The translations under genes and the position numbers were made by a program. Shown in pieces: positions 15,908 through 23,944 of a DNA stretch of 64,000 bases. How positions within the stretch are numbered: position 1 is the first letter of the stretch; the number at the start of each line of letters is the position of its first letter. Source of the DNA: CAZGXI01 sp964529715 (GTDB lineage: Bacteria; Chloroflexota; Anaerolineae; Aggregatilineales; Ch27); NCBI GenBank assembly GCA_964529715.1, contig CAZGXI010000022.1, positions 1 to 64,000 of the forward strand, given 5' to 3'. The notes beneath the pieces were generated by a model. The model had not been told where the DNA came from. It did not search any database and saw nothing but the letters and a program-made list of their open reading frames with translations.

Positions 15908-17134
15908 ATGGAAGATCGATCCTCTGAAGAACAGCAGATGCTTAGTTTTGAAGAACTGCTGGAGTCCTCCCCCAACTATGCTCCCCCGGAACGCGGCGAG
16001 ATTCGGATAGCGATCATCGAACAGATCAATCGCAACGAAATCATCGTAGACCTGGGCACCAAGCAGAACGGCATCGTCCCTGCGCAGGACATTGAACGCC
16101 TAGACCCGGAGTTCCGGGCAGGGCTACGCGAAGGCGCCGAAGTGCCCGTCTACGTCTTGAACCCGCAAGGCCCCGAAGACCAGGTGATTGTCTCGATCAA
16201 CATGGGTCTGCAAAAGCACGATTGGGACGAAGCACAAAAGCTCCTCACGTCTGAAGAAGTCGTACCGGTGGTCGTCACCGGCCATAACCGGGGCGGCGTC
16301 CTGGTTCGCTGGCGTCGCCTAGAAGGGTTCATCCCTACTTCACATATGGTCTCCGTCAGCCCTGGGCTGACCGGCAATGATCGCCGTGACGCCCTGGAAG
16401 GGATGCAGAACCGCGAACTGCACGTCAAGGTGATCGAGGTCGAACAAAATCGTCGGCGGTTGATCTTCTCTGAACGCGAAGCGCAGCGCGAGTGGCGCGC
16501 CCTGCAAAAAGCCAAACTGCTCTCTGAATTGCAGGAAGGCCAGGTGGTCAGCGGCACCGTCACAGGCCTGCGCGACTTCGGCGCGTTCGTCAACCTCGGC
16601 GGGGCCGATGGCCTGATCCACGTCAGTGAGTTGGCCTGGCACCGCGTCGATCATCCGCGCGACGTGCTGCGCGTGGGCGATGTGATTGACGTGTACGTGC
16701 TCAGCCTGGACCGTGATACCAACCGCATCGCCCTCAGCCGTAAGCGCCTGCTGCCCGATCCCTGGGTCGAGGCAATGGAAAAGTACCACGAAGGCCAGCA
16801 GGTCGAGGGCATCGTGACAAATGTGGTGGACTTCGGCGCCTTCATCGCCCTGGACGATGGCCTGGAAGGACTGCTGCATCTGTCGGAAATGGGCGATGGC
16901 ACGCTCAAGGAGCCCCATTCTTACGTCAAGAAGGGGGACCGCCTGACCCTGTGCATCAGCCATCTGGAGCCGGAACGGCGACGAGTGGGCTTCACCCAGC
17001 GTTGGGGCGTAAAGGATGAAGAAGGCGCCGCCGGGGAAGAACAGGCCGGGGCGCCGTCTCCCACCGAGGATCAACGCCCAGCAGAGGTCGAACACGGCGT
17101 AGACTCGTCCGACTCATCCATGCCGGCAGAGTAA
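15908..17134 (+). CDS. ribosomal protein S1-like protein, four S1 domains (paralogue of rpsA)
   Basis: 408 residues with four S1 OB-fold repeats: about 28-100 (IRIAIIEQINRNEIIVDLG), 108-185, 205-275 (VTGLRDFGAFVNLGGADGL) and 290-362 (VTNVVDFGAFIALDDGLEG). Repeats 3 and 4 are the canonical RNA-binding type. The tail from about 375 is acidic and disordered. It closely resembles the protein at 18922, so this is a within-window duplication. It may act in translation initiation or RNA handling. The start at ATG 15908 has a weak ribosome-binding site; it lies 47 bases after padR. Confidence 0.85.
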   Translation: MEDRSSEEQQMLSFEELLESSPNYAPPERGEIRIAIIEQINRNEIIVDLGTKQNGIVPAQDIERLDPEFRAGLREGAEVPVYVLNPQGPEDQVIVSINMGLQKHDWDEAQKLLTSEEVVPVVVTGHNRGGVLVRWRRLEGFIPTSHMVSVSPGLTGNDRRDALEGMQNRELHVKVIEVEQNRRRLIFSEREAQREWRALQKAKLLSELQEGQVVSGTVTGLRDFGAFVNLGGADGLIHVSELAWHRVDHPRDVLRVGDVIDVYVLSLDRDTNRIALSRKRLLPDPWVEAMEKYHEGQQVEGIVTNVVDFGAFIALDDGLEGLLHLSEMGDGTLKEPHSYVKKGDRLTLCISHLEPERRRVGFTQRWGVKDEEGAAGEEQAGAPSPTEDQRPAEVEHGVDSSDSSMPAE

Positions 17135-17167
17135 AACGCTTTCGAGGTCGCCTCGTAGGGTTCCTCT

Positions 17168-17202
17168 CGCAGCGGCGGGATACGTTCTGCCGCTGCGTTT
17201 TT
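17168..17202 (+). terminator. terminator between the convergent S1-like and LysM genes
   Basis: 9-bp perfect stem CGCAGCGGC / GCCGCTGCG with a 12-base loop, followed by TTTTT on the plus strand. The T-run reaches the stop codon of the convergent LysM gene, so it serves the S1-like gene. Confidence 0.85.
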
Positions 17203-18460
17203 ACTGCTCTGTTCCTGGCTGGGCTGCTGATAGAGATTGCCAGGCCAGCCCCTCGGCCAGGATCAGCAGATCGCCGCCGGGCGAAACCAGGTACACCGTC
17301 TCGCGGTCGGGCGAAGCTGCCCGCTGGAACGTCCCATTATAAGTCACCGGGCTACGAGTCGCCCAGCCCAGGCGTGTCATCAGGGTGGCGTCGCTGCGCC
17401 ACAGGCAGCCGATGGCTCCCTCCGGCTGCAACCGGTCGGCGGGCGGAGACAAGGCCGGATCGCGGTAGGGCATGCCGGGACGGTATGCATCCGCATAATC
17501 CAGCCAGACGCCATCGTTCAGCAACACATAGAAGCGCCCCAACGACAGAAGCGCCAGCACCAACCCGCCCTCAAACTGCTGCGCGACAACTGGCAGGCTA
17601 ACGGCAGGATGCGGACACACATCCTCCGGCGCAGGGCGGAAGAACCAACCCGCCGTGCAACTCACCTGCACCGTCGCAAACGCTGAGGCTGCCCCCAAAC
17701 CATCGCTCACCTGAAGGATGAAAGTCACCGTCCGTCGTCCGTCGGCTGGGATCGCCACATCGAGGACGCCGCTGGCGGGCAGACCATCGCGCACTAGCAC
17801 GACCTGCCCCCGGTACAGCCAGCCGATCTGGACGGCAGCCGCCGATGCCTGCGTCGTCCAGGTCAGACGGACCGTCTGGCCCGGCATGACAACGGTCTGA
17901 TCCACTGCAAAGCGCAGGATGACGACAGGCAACACCGCCTGAACCGGCGCTGCGACAAACGGCGCATCGCTGCCCCCACCGATAGCGGCATCTGCGGACA
18001 GGGCCGACACTGCCTCGGCACCGACAGGCAGGAAGATCACCTGTCCAGGATAAATGAGGCGCGGATCCGCCAGACAGTTGGCGCGGGCCAGCACACGAAT
18101 AGTCGTGCCGTGCGCCAGAGCAATCCGGTAGAGCGTGTCCCCCTGCTGAACGCGATAAGCCGTCCAGCCAGCGGGCAGGTCCGGGCAGGCAAAGGCGCTC
18201 GCCGCCGGGGCGCTGGTGGGAACGGGCGTAGGCAGAGGGGCTGCCTGCACTTCTCCCGGCGGCGGCTGACCCTGCGAGCCAGCCTGGGCGACTGGCTGCG
18301 AGACCGGCGTACTCCCTGCCAATACGACCCCGGTCAGGGCAAATGACGGAGCGACAGTCGGCGTCGGCTGGGCGCGCGGGGCCAACGGGAAACACCCGAC
18401 GAGCGCAAGCGCCAGCACGCCAATCCCGATTCCGCGCTGGGAACAGGTCAGCCTCCACAT
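17201..18460 (-). CDS. LysM-domain lipoprotein
   Basis: 419 residues. A lipoprotein signal is clear: MWRLTCSQRG, a hydrophobic stretch, and lipobox LALVGC with the modified Cys near residue 23. A Thr/Pro/Ala-rich linker follows, then a LysM domain at about residues 100-150 (YRVQQGDTLYRIALAHGTT ... RLIYPGQVIFLP), which binds peptidoglycan-type glycans. The rest is a beta-rich extracellular region with an Ig-like segment near 180-270 and a C-terminal module I do not recognise. Start ATG 18460 is chosen because AAAGGG lies 4 bases upstream and the signal peptide begins there; the longer frame from 18541 would bury it. Confidence 0.85.
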   Translation of the reverse strand: MWRLTCSQRGIGIGVLALALVGCFPLAPRAQPTPTVAPSFALTGVVLAGSTPVSQPVAQAGSQGQPPPGEVQAAPLPTPVPTSAPAASAFACPDLPAGWTAYRVQQGDTLYRIALAHGTTIRVLARANCLADPRLIYPGQVIFLPVGAEAVSALSADAAIGGGSDAPFVAAPVQAVLPVVILRFAVDQTVVMPGQTVRLTWTTQASAAAVQIGWLYRGQVVLVRDGLPASGVLDVAIPADGRRTVTFILQVSDGLGAASAFATVQVSCTAGWFFRPAPEDVCPHPAVSLPVVAQQFEGGLVLALLSLGRFYVLLNDGVWLDYADAYRPGMPYRDPALSPPADRLQPEGAIGCLWRSDATLMTRLGWATRSPVTYNGTFQRAASPDRETVYLVSPGGDLLILAEGLAWQSLSAAQPGTEQ

Positions 18461-18672
18461 CGCGCGCCCTTTCTGGCCTGAACACCGCGCGGCCTCCAGG
18501 CCACCAACCGTCGATGAATCCAGCATAGCCCCAAAGCACAATATTCACCGGGCGGACCACCGCCGCCCAGGATACGCTTGCGCGCCGCCGACCTGACACC
18601 CTTGCGCCGTCAGTTTGCACCGGTTACACGGTCAGATCGGTCAGAAAAGCGTCAGAAATACGGTATTGACAT

Positions 18673-18702
18673 TTGACAAACTGATTTCCAACCTGTTATA
18701 CT
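18673..18702 (+). promoter_or_regulatory. rpsA promoter
   Basis: TTGACA (18673-18678), 18 bases, TATACT (18697-18702), a near-consensus sigma-70 type promoter. Bases 18461-18672 upstream hold no gene; they contain the 5' region of the LysM gene, for which I see no clear promoter. Confidence 0.8.
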
Positions 18703-18718
18703 GCTCCCCGATCTGAAA

Positions 18719-18863
18719 ATGGGGGTCAACCTCGCCGCAAACTCAAACCACAGATAACAGAAGAACCGGCCCGGCGGCGGCACCGCTCAGCAGATACTCT
18801 GTCATCGCCCCGGCCACCTTCGAGCGGGTTTTTCATGTTCTCTGCCCGCCTGAGATCAGGCGA
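18719..18863 (+). promoter_or_regulatory. structured rpsA leader with possible leader peptide and attenuator
   Basis: A 12-codon frame (ATG 18719 to TAA 18757, MGVNLAANSNHR) starts about 10 bases after the expected transcription start. Downstream, CCGCTC (18783-18788) pairs with GAGCGG (18822-18827), followed by GTTTTT, which looks like a weak intrinsic terminator. A second hairpin, CGCCTG-AGAT-CAGGCG, lies at 18848-18863. An attenuator or S1 autoregulatory leader is inferred, not shown. Confidence 0.4.
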
Positions 18864-18921
18864 CGGTAGGCTGCCGTTTCCAGAATCAAAAAAACGACCC
18901 GCAGGGGGAACCACACAGCAC

Positions 18922-20226
18922 ATGGAAAACTTAAAATCGTTGGAGTTTGCAGAGGGCGCGGACTTTGCCGCCCTGCTGGAGGCATCCTTCAGCCTGGAGC
19001 AGCCGGAACGTGGCGACATCATCCCCGGTACCGTCATGGCAATTGATAACCAGGGCCTGATCGTGGACGTTGGCCTTAAGCGCGACGCTGTCGTGCCGCG
19101 CAGCGATCTGGAGCGCATGGGCGGCGAATTCCAGTGCAAGGTTGGCGACGAAATCTTCGTGATGATCATCAATATGGAAGACACCGACGGCAACCTGATC
19201 GTGTCTGTCTCCCAGGCGCGCCAGAACGAGGATTGGTCCAAAGCCGAGACCTTTATGGACAACGGCGAGATCTGGGAGGGTGTCGTCACCGAGGCCAATC
19301 GCGGCGGCCTGATCGTGCCTTTCGGCAACCTGCGCGGTTTTGTCCCGGCCAGCCATGTGATGGACCTGCCGCGCGGCCTGAACGAAAACGAGCGCAAAGC
19401 CTACATGACCAACCTGGTCGGCAGCAAGATCGCCGTCAAGGTGATCGAGGTCAACCGCAAGCGCCGTCGCCTGGTGCTCAGCCAGCGCGAAGCCCAGACG
19501 GGCCGCCGTGCGCAGCGCAAAGAGGCCCTGCTGGACGAACTTAAGGAAGGCGAAGTGCGGCGCGGTGTGGTCAGCGGCCTGCGGGACTTCGGCGCGTTTG
19601 TGGACCTCGGCGGGGCTGACGGCCTGATCCACATCTCGGAACTGGCTTGGCATCGCGTGCGCCATCCACGCGAACTACTAAGCGTGGGCGACGAGATCGA
19701 CGTCTATATCCTGCGGTTGGACCGCGACGGCAAACGCATCGGCCTCAGCCTCAAGCGCCTGCAACCCAACCCCTGGGCACTGGTGGACGAAATTTACCAC
19801 ATTGGCCAACTGGTCGAGGGCGAAGTGTCCCGCGTGACCCAGTTCGGCGCCTTCGTCAGCCTGGAACCGGGCATCGAGGCCCTGCTGCACACCAGTCAGA
19901 TGGCCGATCCGGCCCCCGAAAACCCCGCCCAGATCGTGCGCGAAGGGCAGCCGTTGCTGATGCGTGTCATCAGCATCGAAAGCCACCGCCAGCGCCTGGG
20001 TCTCAGCCTGAAGGAAGTCACAGCAACCGAACTGGCCGAATGGCAGACGCGACGCGGTATTCAGGGCGAAGGCCAGCTCCCGGCAGATGTGCAGGAATCG
20101 CAGCTCCCGGCCAGCGGTGAGGACGAAACAGGCAGCGAAAACGCCGTGCCTGCATCGCAAGGCGAACAGGCAATCGACCCTGGTATTGAGGGCCAGGATC
20201 AGGTAGAATCGGCGGCAGCCGTTTAG
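18922..20226 (+). CDS. rpsA: 30S ribosomal protein S1
   Basis: 434 residues with four S1 domains: about 30-100 (GTVMAIDNQGLIVDVGLKRD), 115-185 (GVVTEANRGGLIVPFGNLRG), 205-275 (SGLRDFGAFVDLGGADGL) and 290-362. A disordered acidic tail follows. Bacterial S1 delivers mRNA to the 30S subunit; four-domain versions are common outside proteobacteria. The start at ATG 18922 (MENLKSLEF) is chosen over 18835, which lies inside the leader hairpins; AGGGGGA lies about 12 bases upstream. It is followed by rpsU and infA, supporting a translation operon. It is highly similar to the 15908 paralogue. Confidence 0.88.
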   Translation: MENLKSLEFAEGADFAALLEASFSLEQPERGDIIPGTVMAIDNQGLIVDVGLKRDAVVPRSDLERMGGEFQCKVGDEIFVMIINMEDTDGNLIVSVSQARQNEDWSKAETFMDNGEIWEGVVTEANRGGLIVPFGNLRGFVPASHVMDLPRGLNENERKAYMTNLVGSKIAVKVIEVNRKRRRLVLSQREAQTGRRAQRKEALLDELKEGEVRRGVVSGLRDFGAFVDLGGADGLIHISELAWHRVRHPRELLSVGDEIDVYILRLDRDGKRIGLSLKRLQPNPWALVDEIYHIGQLVEGEVSRVTQFGAFVSLEPGIEALLHTSQMADPAPENPAQIVREGQPLLMRVISIESHRQRLGLSLKEVTATELAEWQTRRGIQGEGQLPADVQESQLPASGEDETGSENAVPASQGEQAIDPGIEGQDQVESAAAV

Positions 20227-20274
20227 AAATCCGTCCGTCGTCCATAGAACCCTGGCATGGGAGGTAAAACCGGT

Positions 20275-20484
20275 TTGGCTACAGTCACCTTACGGCCTAA
20301 CGAATCGCAGGAGCAACTGCTCAAGCGGTTCCGCAAGCAGGTTGCCAAAAGCGGCATCCTGAGCACCGTCCGCCGCAAACGTTGGCACGTGTCCAAGAGC
20401 GAGCTGCGCCGTATCCAGAAGAAAAAGGCCATCCGCCGGGCGCGCCGCCGCCAACGCAAGACCTACACCGTCAGCCCGCGCTGA
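20275..20484 (+). CDS. rpsU: 30S ribosomal protein S21 (TTG start)
   Basis: 69 residues, bS21, a small basic protein of the 30S platform near the anti-Shine-Dalgarno helix. The protein matches the family over its whole length: ATVTLRPNESQEQLLKRFRK, then SELRRIQKKKAIRRARRR. I choose TTG 20275 because GGGAGG lies 11 bases before it and the family N-terminus begins at that residue; the ATG 18 bases upstream overlaps the ribosome-binding site. Placed between rpsA and infA. Confidence 0.85.
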   Translation: MATVTLRPNESQEQLLKRFRKQVAKSGILSTVRRKRWHVSKSELRRIQKKKAIRRARRRQRKTYTVSPR

Positions 20485-20521
20485 CGATCAGCGAGCGTAA
20501 CCGCTTAGAGCATGGGGCAGG

Positions 20522-20785
20522 ATGTCTAAAAACGAGGAAAAAATCGAGGTTGAGGGCCGGGTCATCGAGGCGCTGCCCAGCACCCAGTTTATGGTGGAAC
20601 TGGAAAACGGCCACCGTATCCTGGCCTACCTTTCCGGTAAGATGCGTAAGTACTACATTCGTATCCTGCTGGGTGACCGGGTGCGCGTAGAACTGAGTCC
20701 CTATGACCCGACTCGTGGCCGCATCGTCTACCGCTTCAAGAAGCGCGCGCCCAATGCCCCGGTGGGGGACGAAGAAGAAGAATAG
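20522..20785 (+). CDS. infA: translation initiation factor IF-1
   Basis: 87 residues, single S1-like OB fold: EVEGRVIEALPSTQFMVELENG, HRILAYLSGKMRKYYIRILLGDRVRVELSPYD in two parts, and GRIVYRF. It binds the 30S A-site during initiation. It is slightly longer than usual (72 residues) owing to a KKRAPNAPVGDEEEE tail. GGGGCAGG precedes the ATG. It is last in the rpsA-rpsU-infA cluster and followed by a terminator. infA near rpsA/rpsU, rather than in the spc operon, is notable. Confidence 0.93.
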   Translation: MSKNEEKIEVEGRVIEALPSTQFMVELENGHRILAYLSGKMRKYYIRILLGDRVRVELSPYDPTRGRIVYRFKKRAPNAPVGDEEEE

Positions 20786-20865
20786 CTGCGCAGCTACTCC
20801 CGTTAGGGTCGCCGCGCCTTGAAGGGTAGGTCCGCTCTCCTGCCTGCCCGCGTCATCATCGACGG

Positions 20866-20895
20866 CAGCCCGCGCCAGTCAGCGCGGGCTGTTTG
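20866..20895 (+). terminator. terminator of the rpsA-rpsU-infA operon
   Basis: Perfect 10-bp stem CAGCCCGCGC / GCGCGGGCTG, 6-base loop, then TTTGG. It lies between infA and the convergent gene at 20963. Confidence 0.8.
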
Positions 20896-20962
20896 GATTC
20901 TCACCAGCCGATAGATAGGACGCACTGCGCCATGTCCGAGACCCCGATGCCCCATACGGCCT

Positions 20963-23170
20963 TCAGGGAGTGTAAATCCGATAGGTATAATTGATCGTGA
21001 CGCCGTTGTTGCCGTCGATGCGCAGCGCGCCGCGTCGCCCTCCCGACGCCGTGATCAGGCCGATCACCGTGCCCGGCAGCGGAGAGACAACCGACAGGCC
21101 GCTGATACCGGTAAGCTGATCATAATGCAACGTGTTCCAGTTAACACCCGGCAACACGGCCAGCAACGCCCCATTGATGGCGCTCAACGTCGTCCCGTCC
21201 CAGCGCAGATCGTTAATCCCTGCCGCGTCGATGTCATGCTCCTGGATAGGCGATAACGCCACCGAGGCCGTAACTTGAATCGGATGGTCCACCGTGTATG
21301 TGACCGGGAAGAGGTTGTTCCCCTCCCCCAACGAACCCTCGTTCACCACGTTGTTGAGGTCTGCCACCAACTGTACGGTATAGGTCCCGGTAGCATTGAG
21401 GGTAGGCCGCAAGATAACCTCGGCGATCTGACCAGGCGCCAGCGCCGGGATCAGGGCTGAGACATACACGTCGCCCGGCAAAAAGGTCGCCGCCAGGGCC
21501 GTCTCGCCGGCGATAGTGTTGCCATCGTTGCGCACCAGCGCACGCACGTTGAAGGGCTGCCCCACTGCCGGGCGAACCGGGTCAAGCGTAGCAGAAATGA
21601 TGACCAGGTCCGCGAACAATGGGACCGGCGTCAGAGTCGGCGTGGCAGTCGGAATAGGCGTGGGCGAGGCCGGCGGCGTGATGATCGGCAGCGTGTTGAG
21701 GATGCCGTGCATCTCGACCAGGTAAGTGGCAACCCAGCCAGTTGTCCCTCGGAAGGGGATCACGAGCCAGGTAAAGTCGCGGTTCGCCCCCACTGGATAG
21801 ATCACATCGCCCGCCTGAAGCTGCCCGATAGTGTCGTAGTTAAGGCCAGGGCCAGTCCGCACGTTGAGGCGAAAAGTGTTCACGATCCCGTAGACGCCCT
21901 CCGGCGTGTTGGTGGGAATCGGCGTGGAGGGAAAGGCAACAGGCAGCGTTGCAGTGGGCAGCGGGAACGGTGAGGCGGTCACGGTAGGCTGAATGGCAAC
22001 ACCCTGCCCTTCGCCGGCAGAGGTCAACATTTCGCCGCCCACGAAGGCCGCCTGCACCTGTGGCGCGGCGTAGAGGTTCAGTTCCACCACAACGGCGGCA
22101 GTCGTCGTCTCGCCTGTGCCGGTGATTGCAGGCTCCAGCGGCCCCTGTACGCCATTGCGCCCCTCCAGGCGACGCAGCGCCCCCTGCACCGCCTGAGGTG
22201 ATCCTCCCGCCTGGCCTACCGCGCCAGCGATCAGGTACACAGCGTCGTAGTAGGCCGCGCTCAGGCCATCCGGCACGCTGGCGAAAGTCACAACGTAAGT
22301 GCGTAAAAAGCGGTCGCTCACGGCGCTGCGCACGCCGGGCGTCCAGTTGGTCACACCCAGCACCCCCCCGGCAATAGCAGGTGTGAGCGCAGCACGGAAG
22401 CCCGGATCGGCAGCATTCCGGTAGAAAAACAGGCCAGGCCAGGCGGTATCTCGCAGCGCCTGGAGCAAGCCGGCAGCCATCTCCGGTTCGCCCCACACCG
22501 CCACAACAGACGGGTTCAATCGCAACAGCGCATTCAGGCCCACACTCAGGTCAGCATCAATAAGAACGGGAGCAGAGGGTGTGATCCCCCGGCTGGCAAG
22601 GGCCGCCGTGAACACCGCCAGTCCTTCTGTAGCCGGGCCGGCAGGTCCGGCCTGGACCGGCACAATCACCGCCTGAGGATGCGCTGTGGCCAGGTATTCA
22701 GCAGCCGCCTGAGCATAAGCGCGCTCCGGGGCACGGGCGCGAAAGATGAAATCGGCAGTGTCGGCAATGGTCAGCGCGTCGCCAGTGGCGGCAGTAAACA
22801 CCGGCAGACGGGCGGACCGCAGAGCATTGAAGGTCGCCAGAACCACACTATCGTCATCCGGGCCGAGGATCGCCAGCACGTCGCGCTGGCTCAACGCATC
22901 CAGCCCGGCGCGGACCTCGTCGGCGGTGCGCACCGGCGTAGACAGCAGTTCGATGGCATACACCGTACCATCCGGCCCGGTGATCCCGCCCGCGCCGTTG
23001 ATCTCCGCAATGGCAAGCTGCGCGCCACGCCCGGCAGGGCTGTCGGCAGCACCCAACAATCCCAAACGGACCACCGCAGGCTGCACCTGGCGGGCCAGCA
23101 CCTCGCCGGAACCCACCACCAGCAGTAGACTCAACAGCCACAAAACGCTACACTGTTTTAACCTGGACAC
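20963..23170 (-). CDS. exported periplasmic-binding-protein-like fusion (LIVBP + SH3b + CARDB-like)
   Basis: 735 residues. A signal peptide (residues 1-27, ending VLARQ) is followed by a type I periplasmic-binding fold like LivJ/LivK (about 30-375: VRLGLLGAADSPAGRGAQLA, ILGPDDDSVVLATF, DGLSAAYYDAVYLIAGAV). A Pro/Thr linker leads to an SH3b domain (about 425-490: FRLNVRTGPGLNYDTIGQ), another linker, a CARDB-like beta-sandwich (about 515-620: ADLVIISATLDPVRPAVGQP) and a beta-rich end. No ABC permease genes adjoin it, so it is more likely a surface sensor or binding protein than a transporter part. The GTG start has GGGGGAGGAG upstream. Confidence 0.82.
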   Translation of the reverse strand: MSRLKQCSVLWLLSLLLVVGSGEVLARQVQPAVVRLGLLGAADSPAGRGAQLAIAEINGAGGITGPDGTVYAIELLSTPVRTADEVRAGLDALSQRDVLAILGPDDDSVVLATFNALRSARLPVFTAATGDALTIADTADFIFRARAPERAYAQAAAEYLATAHPQAVIVPVQAGPAGPATEGLAVFTAALASRGITPSAPVLIDADLSVGLNALLRLNPSVVAVWGEPEMAAGLLQALRDTAWPGLFFYRNAADPGFRAALTPAIAGGVLGVTNWTPGVRSAVSDRFLRTYVVTFASVPDGLSAAYYDAVYLIAGAVGQAGGSPQAVQGALRRLEGRNGVQGPLEPAITGTGETTTAAVVVELNLYAAPQVQAAFVGGEMLTSAGEGQGVAIQPTVTASPFPLPTATLPVAFPSTPIPTNTPEGVYGIVNTFRLNVRTGPGLNYDTIGQLQAGDVIYPVGANRDFTWLVIPFRGTTGWVATYLVEMHGILNTLPIITPPASPTPIPTATPTLTPVPLFADLVIISATLDPVRPAVGQPFNVRALVRNDGNTIAGETALAATFLPGDVYVSALIPALAPGQIAEVILRPTLNATGTYTVQLVADLNNVVNEGSLGEGNNLFPVTYTVDHPIQVTASVALSPIQEHDIDAAGINDLRWDGTTLSAINGALLAVLPGVNWNTLHYDQLTGISGLSVVSPLPGTVIGLITASGGRRGALRIDGNNGVTINYTYRIYTP

Positions 23171-23305
23171 AAAATCTCCTCCCCCAAGATTATTGTGCGG
23201 CGAGATTGTGCCAACTCTTCAACTCGATTGTAACACGGGCCGCGTCTATGGGTAACGATGCCGGGCGGCCTGTCGGTATACGGTCAGACAACTACAAGGT
23301 AATCA

Positions 23306-23935
23306 GTGGCTGATACGACATCCTTTTCCCGTTCCCTTTCTCCGCTAGAAACCCGCGTGCGCGCCTGGGCTGAGGCGCGACTGTCACCGGAGCGGTTGGT
23401 ACACACCATAGGCGTCGTGGAGATGGCAGCGCGCTTAGCGCAGCAGCACGGCGTCGGGCATGTCGCCTCGCTGCGGCTGGCAGGCTGGATTCACGACGCC
23501 ACCAAGGCGCTGCCACGAGCCGAATTGCTGCGGCTGGCAGAGCAACTGGGCTATCCGATCCGCTCGATTGAACGGCAGGAGCCGCTGCTGCTGCACGGTC
23601 CGGTCGCGGTATATCTGGTCCGTGCAGAACTGGCCCTGGACGACGCGATTATGGCTTCCGCTGTCATGTTGCACACCACCGGCGACTCGTCGATGAGCAC
23701 GACAGACAAGGTGTTTTATCTGGCCGACGGGCTGGAGCCATCGCGGACTTTTCCCTGGGTAGATCAGGGACGCAACCTGGCCGAGGAAGACATCGACCGG
23801 GCGCTGCTGTTCGTGCTTAGCAACAAGCTGCGCCGCTTGCTGCATAAAGGCGCGATCATCGATCCGCGCGCCGTCGAATTGCGCAATCGGCTGCTGCTGG
23901 ACGGTGTAGCATTGGGACCACGCGAGGACGACTAG
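23306..23935 (+). CDS. yqeK: YqeK-type HD-domain phosphohydrolase
   Basis: 209 residues. YqeK proteins are symmetrical diadenosine tetraphosphate (Ap4A) hydrolases of the HD superfamily. Seen: RLVHTIGVVEMAARLAQQHG, the HD pair in LAGWIHDATKALP, LLHGPVAVYLVR and DKVFYLADGLEPSR, all in the YqeK order. The GTG start follows AAGGT. It stands 9 bases before dprA. The usual neighbours nadD and rsfS are absent. Confidence 0.88.
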   Translation: MADTTSFSRSLSPLETRVRAWAEARLSPERLVHTIGVVEMAARLAQQHGVGHVASLRLAGWIHDATKALPRAELLRLAEQLGYPIRSIERQEPLLLHGPVAVYLVRAELALDDAIMASAVMLHTTGDSSMSTTDKVFYLADGLEPSRTFPWVDQGRNLAEEDIDRALLFVLSNKLRRLLHKGAIIDPRAVELRNRLLLDGVALGPREDD

Positions 23936-23944
23936 GCTACACCA

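Noticed and set aside
17598..18620. 340-codon minus-strand frame overlapping the LysM lipoprotein in another frame
   Set aside because: The LysM frame carries the signal peptide, lipobox and domain; this frame is Gly/Arg/Ser-rich without features.
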